The notes below the pieces were generated by a model. That model was not told the origin of the DNA, made no database searches, and saw nothing but the letters and a program-made list of their open reading frames with translations. The translations under genes were made by a program, and so were the position numbers. From Bacteroidota bacterium (GTDB lineage: Bacteria; Bacteroidota; Bacteroidia; JAADEI01), in assembly GCA_024280615.1 (NCBI GenBank), contig JAJRPU010000230.1:1-23060 (forward strand): a DNA stretch of 23,060 bases. Direction: 5' to 3'. Below, in pieces: positions 1 through 7,127 of the stretch (its first letter is position 1; the number at the start of each line of letters is the position of its first letter).

Positions 1-814
1 CTTTTTTTGTGATTAGGTTCCTTATAGCTTCCCTTTTCTTTGATAGACTGTTAATCAAGTCTTTAAGCGTGTATAAAATATTTTCTGATTTTATGAACTT
101 TAATAACTGGTCTGGTTCTTTCTCAGGGTCTATTTGTTCCATTTTTTCTGTCCAGTTGTTAAATTTTTCAATTATATCGTCAAATTTTTCTTGTTCCGCT
201 AATTCTTCAATTTTCTTAGCATTCTGGAACGTTTGTAATAGGAATGTTTTAAGGGTATGGCTTTTGTCTTTGGTCTGTTGTTCTAATTTGCTTTTTTCTT
301 CTTTCATTTTTTGAAGGAACTTGTCCAGCCAATCAATGTTTATTAAATCCAACAACAAATCCTTTCGCTCGCTTTTAGTGGCAGTGAGCAATTCCAGATA
401 TTTGCCTTGCGGAATGACCATCACTTGCCGTGCTATGTTCCCATCTTTTATAGGCAATGGTGGTTCAGTGGTAAGCCTTTTGAACGAGGCGTTTTCTTGG
501 ACATACCATCTTGCCGTGGAACCTCTTCTGATAACTTTATATCTCTCGTCGTTTATAATGAACTCAATTTCAACTTCCCATTTTTTCTTGTCTGAATAGT
601 CGGAAAGAGCCTGTCTTCTGCCAATAAGTGTGTTGTGCTTTCCGGTTCCATAAAGTCCTGCTATCAGACCGTCCAAAATAGCAGATTTGCCACTGCCAGT
701 GTTCCCACTTATTAAGATAAAGTTTGTGTTGTAGGTGTTAACAATCTCTTCAAAGTCTATCTCAGTGTCCACGTGTGAGATAAAGTTCCGTAGTTTTAGT
801 TTACATAGCCTCAT
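1..814 (-). CDS. sbcC: SbcC/Rad50-like exonuclease ATPase subunit, N-terminal part (cut by window edge)
   Basis: The start ATG is the complement of 812-814 and 271 codons are readable before the window ends, so the coiled coil, zinc hook and C-terminal ATPase half lie outside. The visible part begins with a Rad50/SbcC-type strand (KLKLRNFISHVDTEIDF). A Walker A motif, GNTGSGKS, follows at residues 37-44, and the Q-loop motif VIPQGKY sits around Q136. After about residue 165 the protein becomes charged and helical (KMKEEKSKLEQ and onward), the beginning of the coiled coil. Family knowledge: SbcC is the SMC-like ATPase that, with SbcD, opens hairpins and processes double-strand DNA ends in the cytoplasm. 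Its start overlaps the end of sbcD by 14 bases, indicating translational coupling. The opening is closer in feel to archaeal Rad50 than to E. coli SbcC, but the sbcD neighbour settles the assignment. Confidence 0.93.
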   Translation of the reverse strand, partial: MRLCKLKLRNFISHVDTEIDFEEIVNTYNTNFILISGNTGSGKSAILDGLIAGLYGTGKHNTLIGRRQALSDYSDKKKWEVEIEFIINDERYKVIRRGSTARWYVQENASFKRLTTEPPLPIKDGNIARQVMVIPQGKYLELLTATKSERKDLLLDLINIDWLDKFLQKMKEEKSKLEQQTKDKSHTLKTFLLQTFQNAKKIEELAEQEKFDDIIEKFNNWTEKMEQIDPEKEPDQLLKFIKSENILYTLKDLINSLSKKREAIRNLITKK

Positions 815-1973
815 CGTTCTCAAGATTTTTAAGGATTTCAGTTATGATTTTGATTTCCTCTTCACTAAGGTCTGTCCCATGTACTTCCTTGACGTATGTT
901 TGAATGAGCGAAATGGGGGTGTATTGATGCAAGTCGTGTGTTATAGATGCTTCAGCGAAACTTTTCACTGGGATGCTTCCCGATTCAAATTTAATGCTTG
1001 AGGTGATGTTTTCAGGAAGAGTTTCTATTAGTTGTTTATGCAGGTGTTCGGGCAACGAATTGTCCGGTGCTTCAATCTTGAAAATATAGTAGTGGTGTGG
1101 AGACAGAGCAGTGATACCGTCCAAGTCCTCTTCCTTGTTAATAGTGATTTTCTGGAAAATTGTGGGCAGGTAACTTATTTTTCCTATTCTCATATCTTGC
1201 GAAACGGTTATTATCATTGCAGAAGGTTCATATTTGTCCAACGGATTCAGGTGGTATGGTGCCCCAACGAAAGTAATGTTTGGTTCAATGGTTAATGGAC
1301 GGTGAATGTGTCCTGAGAGAACGCCCTTGAGAGTCCTAAACGATTCTGGTTTGACAGGCATCATTTGTCCGACCACTTCATCGGTTCCAGCTTCGGTGTC
1401 TGTTAACGAGGTTGGTAATATGTGCGTAATAAGTATTGTTTTGTGAGGGTTTTCCAGTGTGGTTACCCAGTGTTGGATTAGCAGGTCAAGTGGTGAGTCT
1501 TCTTGTTGGTCATCAATAATGATACCTTTGTTTTCAAGCAGTTGCAGACACGTTGGTCTGTCAATATAAGGCAGGGCATAGAAGGAATATCCGTTTAACT
1601 CAAAAAGTTTGGACGGAACAGTAGTGTGGTCACTATCAGCTCTTATTAGATGGACTTTTCCGTCGCTGTGTCTGTTGAGTAGCGAACTATAGAGAGTTAG
1701 GACTTCTCCGTCGTGGTTCCCCGCTATGATAACAATATTTATGCCTGCATCATTAAGACGTCTTAATAGGTTTTCCAGAACATGTATCTCTTCTTTGTTA
1801 GGGCGTCGTTTGTCATAGACGTCCCCAGCGATTATGAACCAGTTAACGTTTTGCTCAATGGCTAGGTCCACAAGCATGTTAAGAATTCTCTCCTGAAAGG
1901 GAAGTAGGCTTTTTCCGTTGTAGGTCTTGCCAAGATGCCAGTCCGCTGTGAGTAATGCTTTTTGTTCACTCAT
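801..1973 (-). CDS. sbcD: SbcD/Mre11-like DNA double-strand break nuclease
   Basis: A 390-residue metallophosphoesterase, close to the usual SbcD length of about 400. The Mre11 phosphodiesterase motifs appear in order: DWH (residues 11-13), GDVYD (50-54), GNHD (85-88), a histidine in LITHILP near 185, and GHIH near 222. These are the ligands for two manganese ions. The C-terminal third, with little recognisable motif content, should be the capping and SbcC-binding region. Role from the family: manganese-dependent nuclease of the SbcCD complex, acting on hairpins and protein-blocked DNA ends in the cytoplasm. It is the first gene of an sbcD-sbcC pair, and sbcC starts inside its last codons. 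The ATG at 1971-1973 is preceded by an A-rich leader with no Shine-Dalgarno, as is usual in Bacteroidota. Confidence 0.96.
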   Translation of the reverse strand: MSEQKALLTADWHLGKTYNGKSLLPFQERILNMLVDLAIEQNVNWFIIAGDVYDKRRPNKEEIHVLENLLRRLNDAGINIVIIAGNHDGEVLTLYSSLLNRHSDGKVHLIRADSDHTTVPSKLFELNGYSFYALPYIDRPTCLQLLENKGIIIDDQQEDSPLDLLIQHWVTTLENPHKTILITHILPTSLTDTEAGTDEVVGQMMPVKPESFRTLKGVLSGHIHRPLTIEPNITFVGAPYHLNPLDKYEPSAMIITVSQDMRIGKISYLPTIFQKITINKEEDLDGITALSPHHYYIFKIEAPDNSLPEHLHKQLIETLPENITSSIKFESGSIPVKSFAEASITHDLHQYTPISLIQTYVKEVHGTDLSEEEIKIITEILKNLENDEAM

Positions 1974-2313
1974 GACTCCCTTTTTTTAGAAAAGAAAATA
2001 AAAATTATGCACAAAACGAACAAAAATTGTGAGATTAGCAAGTAAATTCTCATTTTTACTGGAATTTGCTTTCATTTCAAGTTGTTGTGGATGCCTAAAT
2101 TAAGAGGTTGGTTGTTTCTCATTTGGGCTTTACGCTCATGTTTTCCCTTGTGGTAATGATTTGATATCAACTCTGTGAATTGTGTAAAATGACTATGTCT
2201 GTGATTGATAAAACAAGGGATGCGACATTCTGCTTGCAATAATCTAAAAGAAGTCTTTTATCACAATCACGAATTATGTCTATAATTGTTCTTATTTTTG
2301 CTAAAAACAAGTG
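1974..2313. other. Divergent intergenic region between sbcD and the T9SS-protein operon
   Basis: This is the only gene-free stretch above 300 bases. It is AT-rich and has no convincing open reading frame, tRNA or riboswitch. The sbcD side holds an A/T-rich leader. On the minus strand the complement of 2021-2028 reads AATTTTTG, one mismatch from the Bacteroidota -7 element TAnnTTTG, a weak candidate for the sbcD promoter. A six-pair AT hairpin (AGTAAA 2041-2046 with TTTACT 2055-2060) is probably chance. The plus-strand -7 element near the right end is listed separately. Confidence 0.6.
2293..2300 (+). promoter_or_regulatory. Candidate Bacteroidota -7 promoter element for the 2314-6433 operon
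   Basis: TATTTTTG matches TAnnTTTG exactly. Transcription would begin around 2306-2308, leaving a leader of only about 6-10 bases before the ATG. No clear TTTG lies at the expected -33 distance (around 2270), so the call rests on the -7 match and position alone. Confidence 0.4.
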
Positions 2314-3642
2314 ATGATGAGACAGGCAATGTTGGGCATTTTGACCGTAGCCTTTTTAACAACAATGGCTCAGGAAAAATACTTGAAACGCATTTATGTG
2401 CTTAATGAAGGGTATTATAGTTACTGGACAGGGCAGATAGTCGTGCCTGTTACAGTAGGGTACATAGACATGGATACACGTCAATATGTAGTGTTTGATA
2501 CCATTTGGGGTGCTCGGTTCGGTGTGGATATGCTCCTTGAAGATTCTTTTCTTTATGTTACAGCCGACACATTCATTATCAAGTATAATGTAAACACGTT
2601 GGAACGGGTTGCTGAAGCACATGCTCTTGGCGTTCGGGGGCTTGCCATCAGTGGACAGAGACTCTTTGTTTCAAGGGGTGAACTGCCGTCCTTAGGTTGT
2701 TGCAACTCTTATCTGCAAGTCTATGACAAGAACACATTGCAATTCATTGAAGAAGCCGACACGTTGACTTCGCCTTTGAAGTGGCACAGCGATGATGTGC
2801 TTGTCCTTGGCGATTCGGTGTATGTGGCAGTAAATAATGGTTTCGTGTGGGGACAATATGTTGGATATATTGCCGTGTTTCCCGTTTCAAACATTAACAA
2901 TATGCGTCTGATTGATTTGGGACCTGATGGTATCAATCCAGAGAACCTGATGACAGACGGTCAAAATGTCTATGCTTTCAATAATACTGATTTCACAACC
3001 AGTAGTGTGTCAACGTATGCTCGTGTGTCAGGGTCAGTGAACACTGTTAATTTGGGTTTGCCTTCTGGATGCACTGGGTCCGCCCTTGTGAATGCTCAAA
3101 TATATTTCCAACCATATTTTGCAGATTCAACATGGACAACTCGGGCAACCTTTATGCTTAGAACTCCCACTACTAACGTCGGGGCTTTGGATACCCTGCC
3201 ACTTAACAAGACCTTTTATCAAATATTCCACGACACGCTCAATGGATATATATGGTTAACTGAAACAGACTTCCAGAATTGGGGGCTTGTCATTGCTTAT
3301 AGAGTTTCAGATTATTCCTTTGTTGATGCTTTTGCAGTAGGTGTTTCGCCGGGTGCACTCGCTTTTGAATATGGCGAAAAGATAACAGTGGGCGTTGAAC
3401 ATAGTGTTGTTGAAAATGTAGAAATTGTATCTCTTAGAGACAGAACAATCATGATAATTAATAGGTCGGAAAGCCCAATTGAGCGGGTGTTTATTATGGA
3501 TGCCGTAGGGAAGGTTATATATAATGAAGGATTTGGTGGTGAAGGCATAGTTATTAGGAGATTACCTTCGTCAGGAGTGTATTTCGTTTCGGTTCAACTT
3601 CAAGATGGAACTAAACTGACGAAAGAAGTATTAATACAGTAA
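2314..3642 (+). CDS. Secreted beta-propeller-like protein with T9SS type A sorting domain
   Basis: About 442 residues. The N-terminus is a signal peptide (RQAMLGILTVAFLTTMAQ), with cleavage likely near AQ. The body is beta-rich, with repeated blocks such as VYVAVNNGF and NVYAFNNTD, and opens with YVLNEGYYS; this resembles the YncE/DUF5074-type surface propellers of Bacteroidota. The last ~75 residues match a T9SS type A sorting domain: an ENVEIVSL start, VFIMDAVGKVIYNE, LPSSGVYFVSVQL, and a C-terminal KEVLIQ. The protein should therefore cross the outer membrane by T9SS and be released or anchored outside. The true ligand is unknown. A GTG at 2311 and ATGs at 2314 and 2317 are all possible starts. 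I chose the first ATG; the signal peptide is intact with any of them. It lies 16 bases upstream of infC, an unusual partner for a surface protein. Confidence 0.82.
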   Translation: MMRQAMLGILTVAFLTTMAQEKYLKRIYVLNEGYYSYWTGQIVVPVTVGYIDMDTRQYVVFDTIWGARFGVDMLLEDSFLYVTADTFIIKYNVNTLERVAEAHALGVRGLAISGQRLFVSRGELPSLGCCNSYLQVYDKNTLQFIEEADTLTSPLKWHSDDVLVLGDSVYVAVNNGFVWGQYVGYIAVFPVSNINNMRLIDLGPDGINPENLMTDGQNVYAFNNTDFTTSSVSTYARVSGSVNTVNLGLPSGCTGSALVNAQIYFQPYFADSTWTTRATFMLRTPTTNVGALDTLPLNKTFYQIFHDTLNGYIWLTETDFQNWGLVIAYRVSDYSFVDAFAVGVSPGALAFEYGEKITVGVEHSVVENVEIVSLRDRTIMIINRSESPIERVFIMDAVGKVIYNEGFGGEGIVIRRLPSSGVYFVSVQLQDGTKLTKEVLIQ

Positions 3643-3658
3643 GCGAAAAAAGAGAAGT

Positions 3659-4294
3659 TTGGGTAAGAGAAGAAGGAAAGCAAGACCGAACTATAAGGAT
3701 GATATTAAGTTTAAGTATCGCATTAATGAGGAGATTGATGCTCCACAGGTTCGCCTTGTGGGTGATAACATTCCGCAACAAGGGATATATCCTATTGAGG
3801 AAGCATTGAGGATGGCTCGGGAAATGGAGTTAGACCTTGTGGAAGTGGCTCCTAATGCAGACCCGCCAGTTTGTAGAATAATAGATTTTAACAAGTTCAT
3901 TTTTGAAAAGAAGAAAAAAGAGAAGGAACAAAAGAAAAAGACACAGCAGACAGAGGTTAAGGAGATTCGCTTTACTCCCATGACCGATGACCATGATTTT
4001 GAATTCAAACTTCGCTATGCACGGTCTTTCCTTGAAAATGGCGACAAGGTTAAAGCATACGTGTTTTTCAAAGGACGACAGATAGTTTTTCAGGATAGGG
4101 GAGAGCAGGTTCTTCAAAGAATGATTGAAGAGTTAAAAGACATTGCTACTGTGGAATCCCCGCCTAAGTTGGAAGGGCGAAGAATGATAATGATTCTTGC
4201 TCCTTTGAAGTCCAAAAAAGGTAAGGTTAAGCAATCAGCTAACAAGGAGGAAACCCAATCGGAGAGCGACAACCAACAATCTCAGAACAATTAA
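3659..4294 (+). CDS. infC: Translation initiation factor IF-3, non-ATG (TTG) start
   Basis: A 211-residue IF-3. The N-domain (about 15-80) contains YRINEEIDAPQVRLVGD and the LDLVEVAPNADPPVCRI signature. A lysine-rich linker (EKKKKEKEQKKK) follows, then the C-domain (about 97-180) with KEIRFTP, GDKVKAYVFFKGR and GRRMIMILAP. A polar tail of about 30 residues (rich in Q, S, N, E) closes it. IF-3 binds the 30S subunit, keeps it apart from 50S and discriminates against non-canonical start codons. No ATG or GTG exists between the in-frame stop at 3632-3634 and the conserved N-domain; the only ordinary candidate is TTG at 3659-3661. This parallels the rare start codon used for IF-3 autoregulation in E. 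coli. The usual rpmI-rplT pair does not follow; trxA does. Confidence 0.96.
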   Translation: MGKRRRKARPNYKDDIKFKYRINEEIDAPQVRLVGDNIPQQGIYPIEEALRMAREMELDLVEVAPNADPPVCRIIDFNKFIFEKKKKEKEQKKKTQQTEVKEIRFTPMTDDHDFEFKLRYARSFLENGDKVKAYVFFKGRQIVFQDRGEQVLQRMIEELKDIATVESPPKLEGRRMIMILAPLKSKKGKVKQSANKEETQSESDNQQSQNN

Positions 4295-4317
4295 AAACGT
4301 TTTAAAATAAATCAGTT

Positions 4318-4650
4318 ATGGGAATGGCAAAGGAAATCACGGATGCTAACTTTGAAGAAGAAATCATCAAGTCTGGAAAGCCTGCCTTGATTGATTTCTG
4401 GGCAGTGTGGTGTGGTCCATGCAGAATGATAGAACCCATAATTGAAGAACTAGCAGAGAGATACAAGGACAAGGCAGTAATAGGCAAAATGAATGTAGAT
4501 GAGAACTATAATGTGCCAGTGCAATACGGTATCAGAGCAATCCCAACCATACTATTCTTCAAAGATGGAGAAGTGGTTGATAGGGTAGTGGGTGTTGCCC
4601 CCGCTGCAGTCCTTGAAGAGAAACTCAAGAAACTTATCGGCGAGAATTAA
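4318..4650 (+). CDS. trxA: Thioredoxin
   Basis: A 110-residue single-domain thioredoxin without a signal peptide, so cytoplasmic. The redox motif WCGPC spans residues 31-35, preceded by the buried aspartate of LIDFWA (D26). The cis-proline is in AIPT (P76). The C-terminal GVAPAAVLEEKLKKLI helix is typical. It reduces protein disulfides and is itself recharged by thioredoxin reductase, which is not in this window. Two in-frame ATGs, 4318 and 4324, could both serve; the first is taken. It follows infC by 23 bases, and its stop overlaps the next ATG by one base (TAATG), suggesting coupling with the DUF58 gene. Confidence 0.97.
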   Translation: MGMAKEITDANFEEEIIKSGKPALIDFWAVWCGPCRMIEPIIEELAERYKDKAVIGKMNVDENYNVPVQYGIRAIPTILFFKDGEVVDRVVGVAPAAVLEEKLKKLIGEN

Positions 4651-5576
4651 TGGCACTTCTCACATTAGAAGACATTAGTCAGATAAAGAGTGTTCAGGTA
4701 GTTGCCAGAACGATAGTAGCAGGTTTCATTACTGGGTTACATAGAAGTCCGTATCACGGATTCTCTATTACGTTTGCAGACCACAGACCTTATGAGCTGG
4801 GTGATGACCTCAGGCATTTAGATTGGAAATTGCTCGCTCGACTCAAGAAGAAATATACTCGCCGTTTTGAAGAGGAGACCAATATGCGTGTGTTGATAAT
4901 CCTTGATTCAAGCCCGTCTATGTTATATCCCATTGATAGTAATATGAAGTTTAAATTTTCCGTGTTTGGGACAGCGGCGTTGATGTACCTATTAAAGTTG
5001 CAGAGGGATGCTTTTTCTCTTTACCTCATCGGTCAAGATGCTATGGATAAACCATCTATAAAACCTGTGCATTATCGTCGTAATATGGGACTTTTGGAAC
5101 GCTATATTGATGAACCGCCTCACTCTGAAAGTGATATAATCACTGCTCTTGAAAAAGCTGCATATTTTATGCCCAAACGCTCATTAATAATATTATTCTC
5201 TGACATGCTTGACAACAGTTTATACGCGCAAGATGATGAATTTATAAATGGTTTACAGACTGTTCTAAGGTTTCATCGAAGTCGTCTTAATGATGTGCTC
5301 ATATTCCACGTTTTTGATTCCCTAACGGAAAAAGATTTAAAGCTTAGCAACACTAGCTGGATTAAGTTAAAAGATGTGGAGCTTCCGTCCCTTCAAGAAG
5401 AAGTGTCAATTAAAGAAATAGCTAGTGAATATGCCAAAGCATTTGACAATTGGCAAAAAACAATTGAAGAAATTTGTCTTAGGGGTGGGGCAGATTATGC
5501 TTTAGTGGACATAAGAGAACCGTTTGCTGCTATTTTATTAAGATTTCTTGCCAGGCGTTCTAAAATGGTGTCATGA
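4650..5576 (+). CDS. DUF58 domain protein (MoxR-associated vWA-like)
   Basis: A 308-residue protein with the DUF58 signature YELGDDLRHLDWKLLARLKK at residues 48-67, followed by RRFEEETN. A MIDAS-like DxSxS motif (DSSPS) lies at 86-90, so the C-terminal half is probably a von Willebrand A-type fold that binds a divalent metal. There is no signal peptide or membrane segment. In the family, DUF58 proteins usually sit beside a MoxR AAA+ ATPase and Bat membrane proteins and may help assemble or activate metal-dependent or envelope complexes; their precise role is not settled. No moxR is present here, which is a departure from the usual context. It shares one base with trxA upstream and a four-base ATGA overlap with ispE downstream. 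Confidence 0.9.
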   Translation: MALLTLEDISQIKSVQVVARTIVAGFITGLHRSPYHGFSITFADHRPYELGDDLRHLDWKLLARLKKKYTRRFEEETNMRVLIILDSSPSMLYPIDSNMKFKFSVFGTAALMYLLKLQRDAFSLYLIGQDAMDKPSIKPVHYRRNMGLLERYIDEPPHSESDIITALEKAAYFMPKRSLIILFSDMLDNSLYAQDDEFINGLQTVLRFHRSRLNDVLIFHVFDSLTEKDLKLSNTSWIKLKDVELPSLQEEVSIKEIASEYAKAFDNWQKTIEEICLRGGADYALVDIREPFAAILLRFLARRSKMVS

Positions 5577-6433
5577 TTGCCTTTGCTCCTGCTAAGATAA
5601 ATATCGGTTTATATGTAGTTGGCAAGAGGCAAGATGGCTACCACAATATTGTTACTTGCATGGTTCCCATTAACTGGTTTGATGTTGTTGAGATTGTGAA
5701 GGCAAATAATCAGGGAGCAAAATTATGTGTATATGGTGCCTTTAAGCAGGAGGTTCCTTATAAAAACAATACTATTTCAAGAGCATTGGATTTAATGATG
5801 CAGAGGTTTGATATCTCCAGCGTGGAAATTCATTTGCTTAAACAAATTCCATCTGAAGCAGGATTGGGGGGTGCTTCGTCAGATGCAGCAGCAACTATTA
5901 GCCTCGTTGACAAGTATTTTAGCCTCAATTTGTCGTTGTCTGAAAAGCTTTTGATAGCAGAACAAGTTGGTGCAGATGTGCCTTTCTTTATTGAGAGAAA
6001 GCCTGTTGTTGCATCAGGAAAAGGAGAGAGGTTAGAACATATTGATTTGCCTTGGCTGAAGGATTATTTTTCAATTGTCATTGTGCCACAAGAAAAGCTT
6101 AGCACAACTGAAATGTATGGCAACATAAAACAATTTATTAAACCGCCAGAAGATTTTAAGCGACTCTTAAAGGAAGGTCCCAAGCAGTGGAAAGGAAGGA
6201 TTATCAATCAATTTGAGCCTATAGCAGAATCCCTTTACCCCGGTCTTGCTAAAATAAAGGCAGTTTTATACGAAGCTGGTGCTGATTATGCTTCCTTAAC
6301 TGGTTCAGGAAGTGCATATTATGGGCTTTTCTCAAGAGACATAGTCAATGAGGTGAACAACCTTTTGAATTATATCACAAATAGTATTACATACAGATGT
6401 TTGAGTTGGGGCTTTATGCTACCTATTCTCTAA
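5573..6433 (+). CDS. ispE: 4-diphosphocytidyl-2-C-methyl-D-erythritol kinase
   Basis: A 286-residue GHMP kinase. The N-terminal APAKINIGL gives the conserved K8 and N10. The ATP-binding GHMP motif PSEAGLGGASSDAAA occupies residues 93-107, the catalytic aspartate is in GADVPFF (D135), and the third motif appears late as LTGSGSAYYGLF. IspE phosphorylates the 2-hydroxyl of CDP-methylerythritol in the non-mevalonate isoprenoid pathway, in the cytoplasm. The gene overlaps DUF58 by four bases and ends the plus-strand operon; a new promoter element follows at 6461. Length and motifs are complete, so it should be functional. Confidence 0.95.
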   Translation: MIAFAPAKINIGLYVVGKRQDGYHNIVTCMVPINWFDVVEIVKANNQGAKLCVYGAFKQEVPYKNNTISRALDLMMQRFDISSVEIHLLKQIPSEAGLGGASSDAAATISLVDKYFSLNLSLSEKLLIAEQVGADVPFFIERKPVVASGKGERLEHIDLPWLKDYFSIVIVPQEKLSTTEMYGNIKQFIKPPEDFKRLLKEGPKQWKGRIINQFEPIAESLYPGLAKIKAVLYEAGADYASLTGSGSAYYGLFSRDIVNEVNNLLNYITNSITYRCLSWGFMLPIL

Positions 6434-6460
6434 AATATTTCTCACAAAGCAAAAATCTTT

Positions 6461-6468
6461 TAACTTTG
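6461..6468 (+). promoter_or_regulatory. Bacteroidota-type -7 promoter element
   Basis: TAACTTTG matches TAnnTTTG exactly, 17 bases before the ATG at 6486. At the -33 distance (about 6437-6440) the sequence is TTTC, one mismatch from TTTG. Transcription would start about 6475. The promoter appears intact although the gene it drives is truncated. Confidence 0.6.
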
Positions 6469-6485
6469 CAAAAAAAAGAAAGGGG

Positions 6486-6917
6486 ATGAGGCAAAATCCA
6501 ATGTTATTAATAAGTGCAAAAAAATTGGGATACTTAACACTTTCCTTGATGACTGTGCTATCTATTCAAGCACAGACAGTATACTTTACAGAAACGTTTA
6601 ATACGGTAATACCAGGGACCATACCTGCAGGATGGCAGTTGGGCGATGGTGGTGTGATTGACCAACAACCTCCCTTACAGCCAGATTCCACATGGTCAGT
6701 AATTACTGACTTTAATGGAAACGATTTAGGGCAAGGTAAATTCCTTTTCATACAAGGAAACTCCACTATAGGACAAAAAGACACAATAGAAACTCCAGCA
6801 ATAACGATTTTGCCAGGTTCACTAACTGGTGAACTATATGTTGGATTTCTTACTTTCTCTGTGGAATGGCACGTTCCCAAGGGCGGACACCACCCACTGA
6901 CGCAGGTTCCCACGTAA
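6486..6917 (+). pseudogene. Truncated secreted protein, N-terminal remnant
   Basis: The 143-residue frame starts with a signal peptide (hydrophobic LGYLTLSLMTVLSIQAQ). A beta-rich region follows, beginning VYFTETFNT..IPAGWQ and including DTIETPAITI and ELYVGF, which resembles the choice-of-anchor/MAM-like modules of Bacteroidota secreted proteins. Similarity stops near residue 125-129; the last residues (PKGGHHPLTQVPT) are read antisense through the conserved DinB motif of the opposite-strand fragment. Proteins of this kind normally run to several hundred residues and end in a T9SS sorting domain, which is missing. I infer a gene cut short by a deletion or rearrangement at about 6840-6875. 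Whether the stub is still exported is unknown. A chimeric assembly join is an alternative. Confidence 0.7.
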
Positions 6918-7085
6918 ATGTTTGAGAAGGACTCCCACTGAATTAGCGTTTTCAGAAGGGTTCCACCATACTTTATCTTCGGGCAATAAATCAAGAGTTT
7001 TCCTTAGCCACGTGCGATATTGCTTTAGCAACTCAACAGACCTGATGAGAAATAGCTGTCCTTCAGAGCATTTTTCCGTCGCCAT
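6834..7085 (-). pseudogene. Truncated DinB-like (DUF1572) protein, N-terminal remnant
   Basis: The 83-residue minus-strand frame contains the DinB/DUF1572 N-terminal pattern: LLKQYRTWLRKTLDLLPEDK, then WWNPSENANSVGVLLKHLRGNLRQW, where the histidine of HLRGN is the first metal ligand. Full family members are about 150-175 residues and bring two further histidines from later helices. Here the match ends near SALGN/PFHRE and a stop follows within a dozen codons. The metal site is therefore incomplete and the product is probably inactive. The start ATG (7083-7085) and a -7 element upstream survive. DinB-fold proteins are four-helix bundles, some thiol transferases, often of unknown role. Confidence 0.75.
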
Positions 7086-7108
7086 CCCCTGTCCTGTTTT
7101 GCCTATAG

Positions 7109-7116
7109 CAAATGTA
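7109..7116 (-). promoter_or_regulatory. Bacteroidota-type -7 promoter element for the DinB remnant
   Basis: The complement reads TACATTTG, an exact TAnnTTTG, 23 bases before the minus-strand ATG at 7085. A TTG (complement of 7139-7141) lies 22 bases further upstream and could be the -33 element. It sits in the short gap after the GH3 gene and partly inside its last codons. Confidence 0.5.
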
Positions 7117-7127
7117 TGATTTACGCT

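Noticed and set aside
2041..2060. Six-pair AT hairpin in the sbcD upstream region
   Set aside because: Very low stability and no T-run or conserved partner; expected by chance in AT-rich DNA.
1974..2313. A riboswitch, tRNA or small RNA in the long intergenic region
   Set aside because: I found no cloverleaf, no known riboswitch core and no terminator-like hairpin; the stretch reads as plain promoter DNA.
4650..5576. A MoxR-Bat type stress system
   Set aside because: Only the DUF58 protein is here; no MoxR AAA+ ATPase or Bat protein is in the window.
6566..6994. Minus-strand 142-residue frame rich in cysteine and proline
   Set aside because: It is antisense to the secreted-protein remnant and DinB fragment, has no family pattern, and no promoter-like element.
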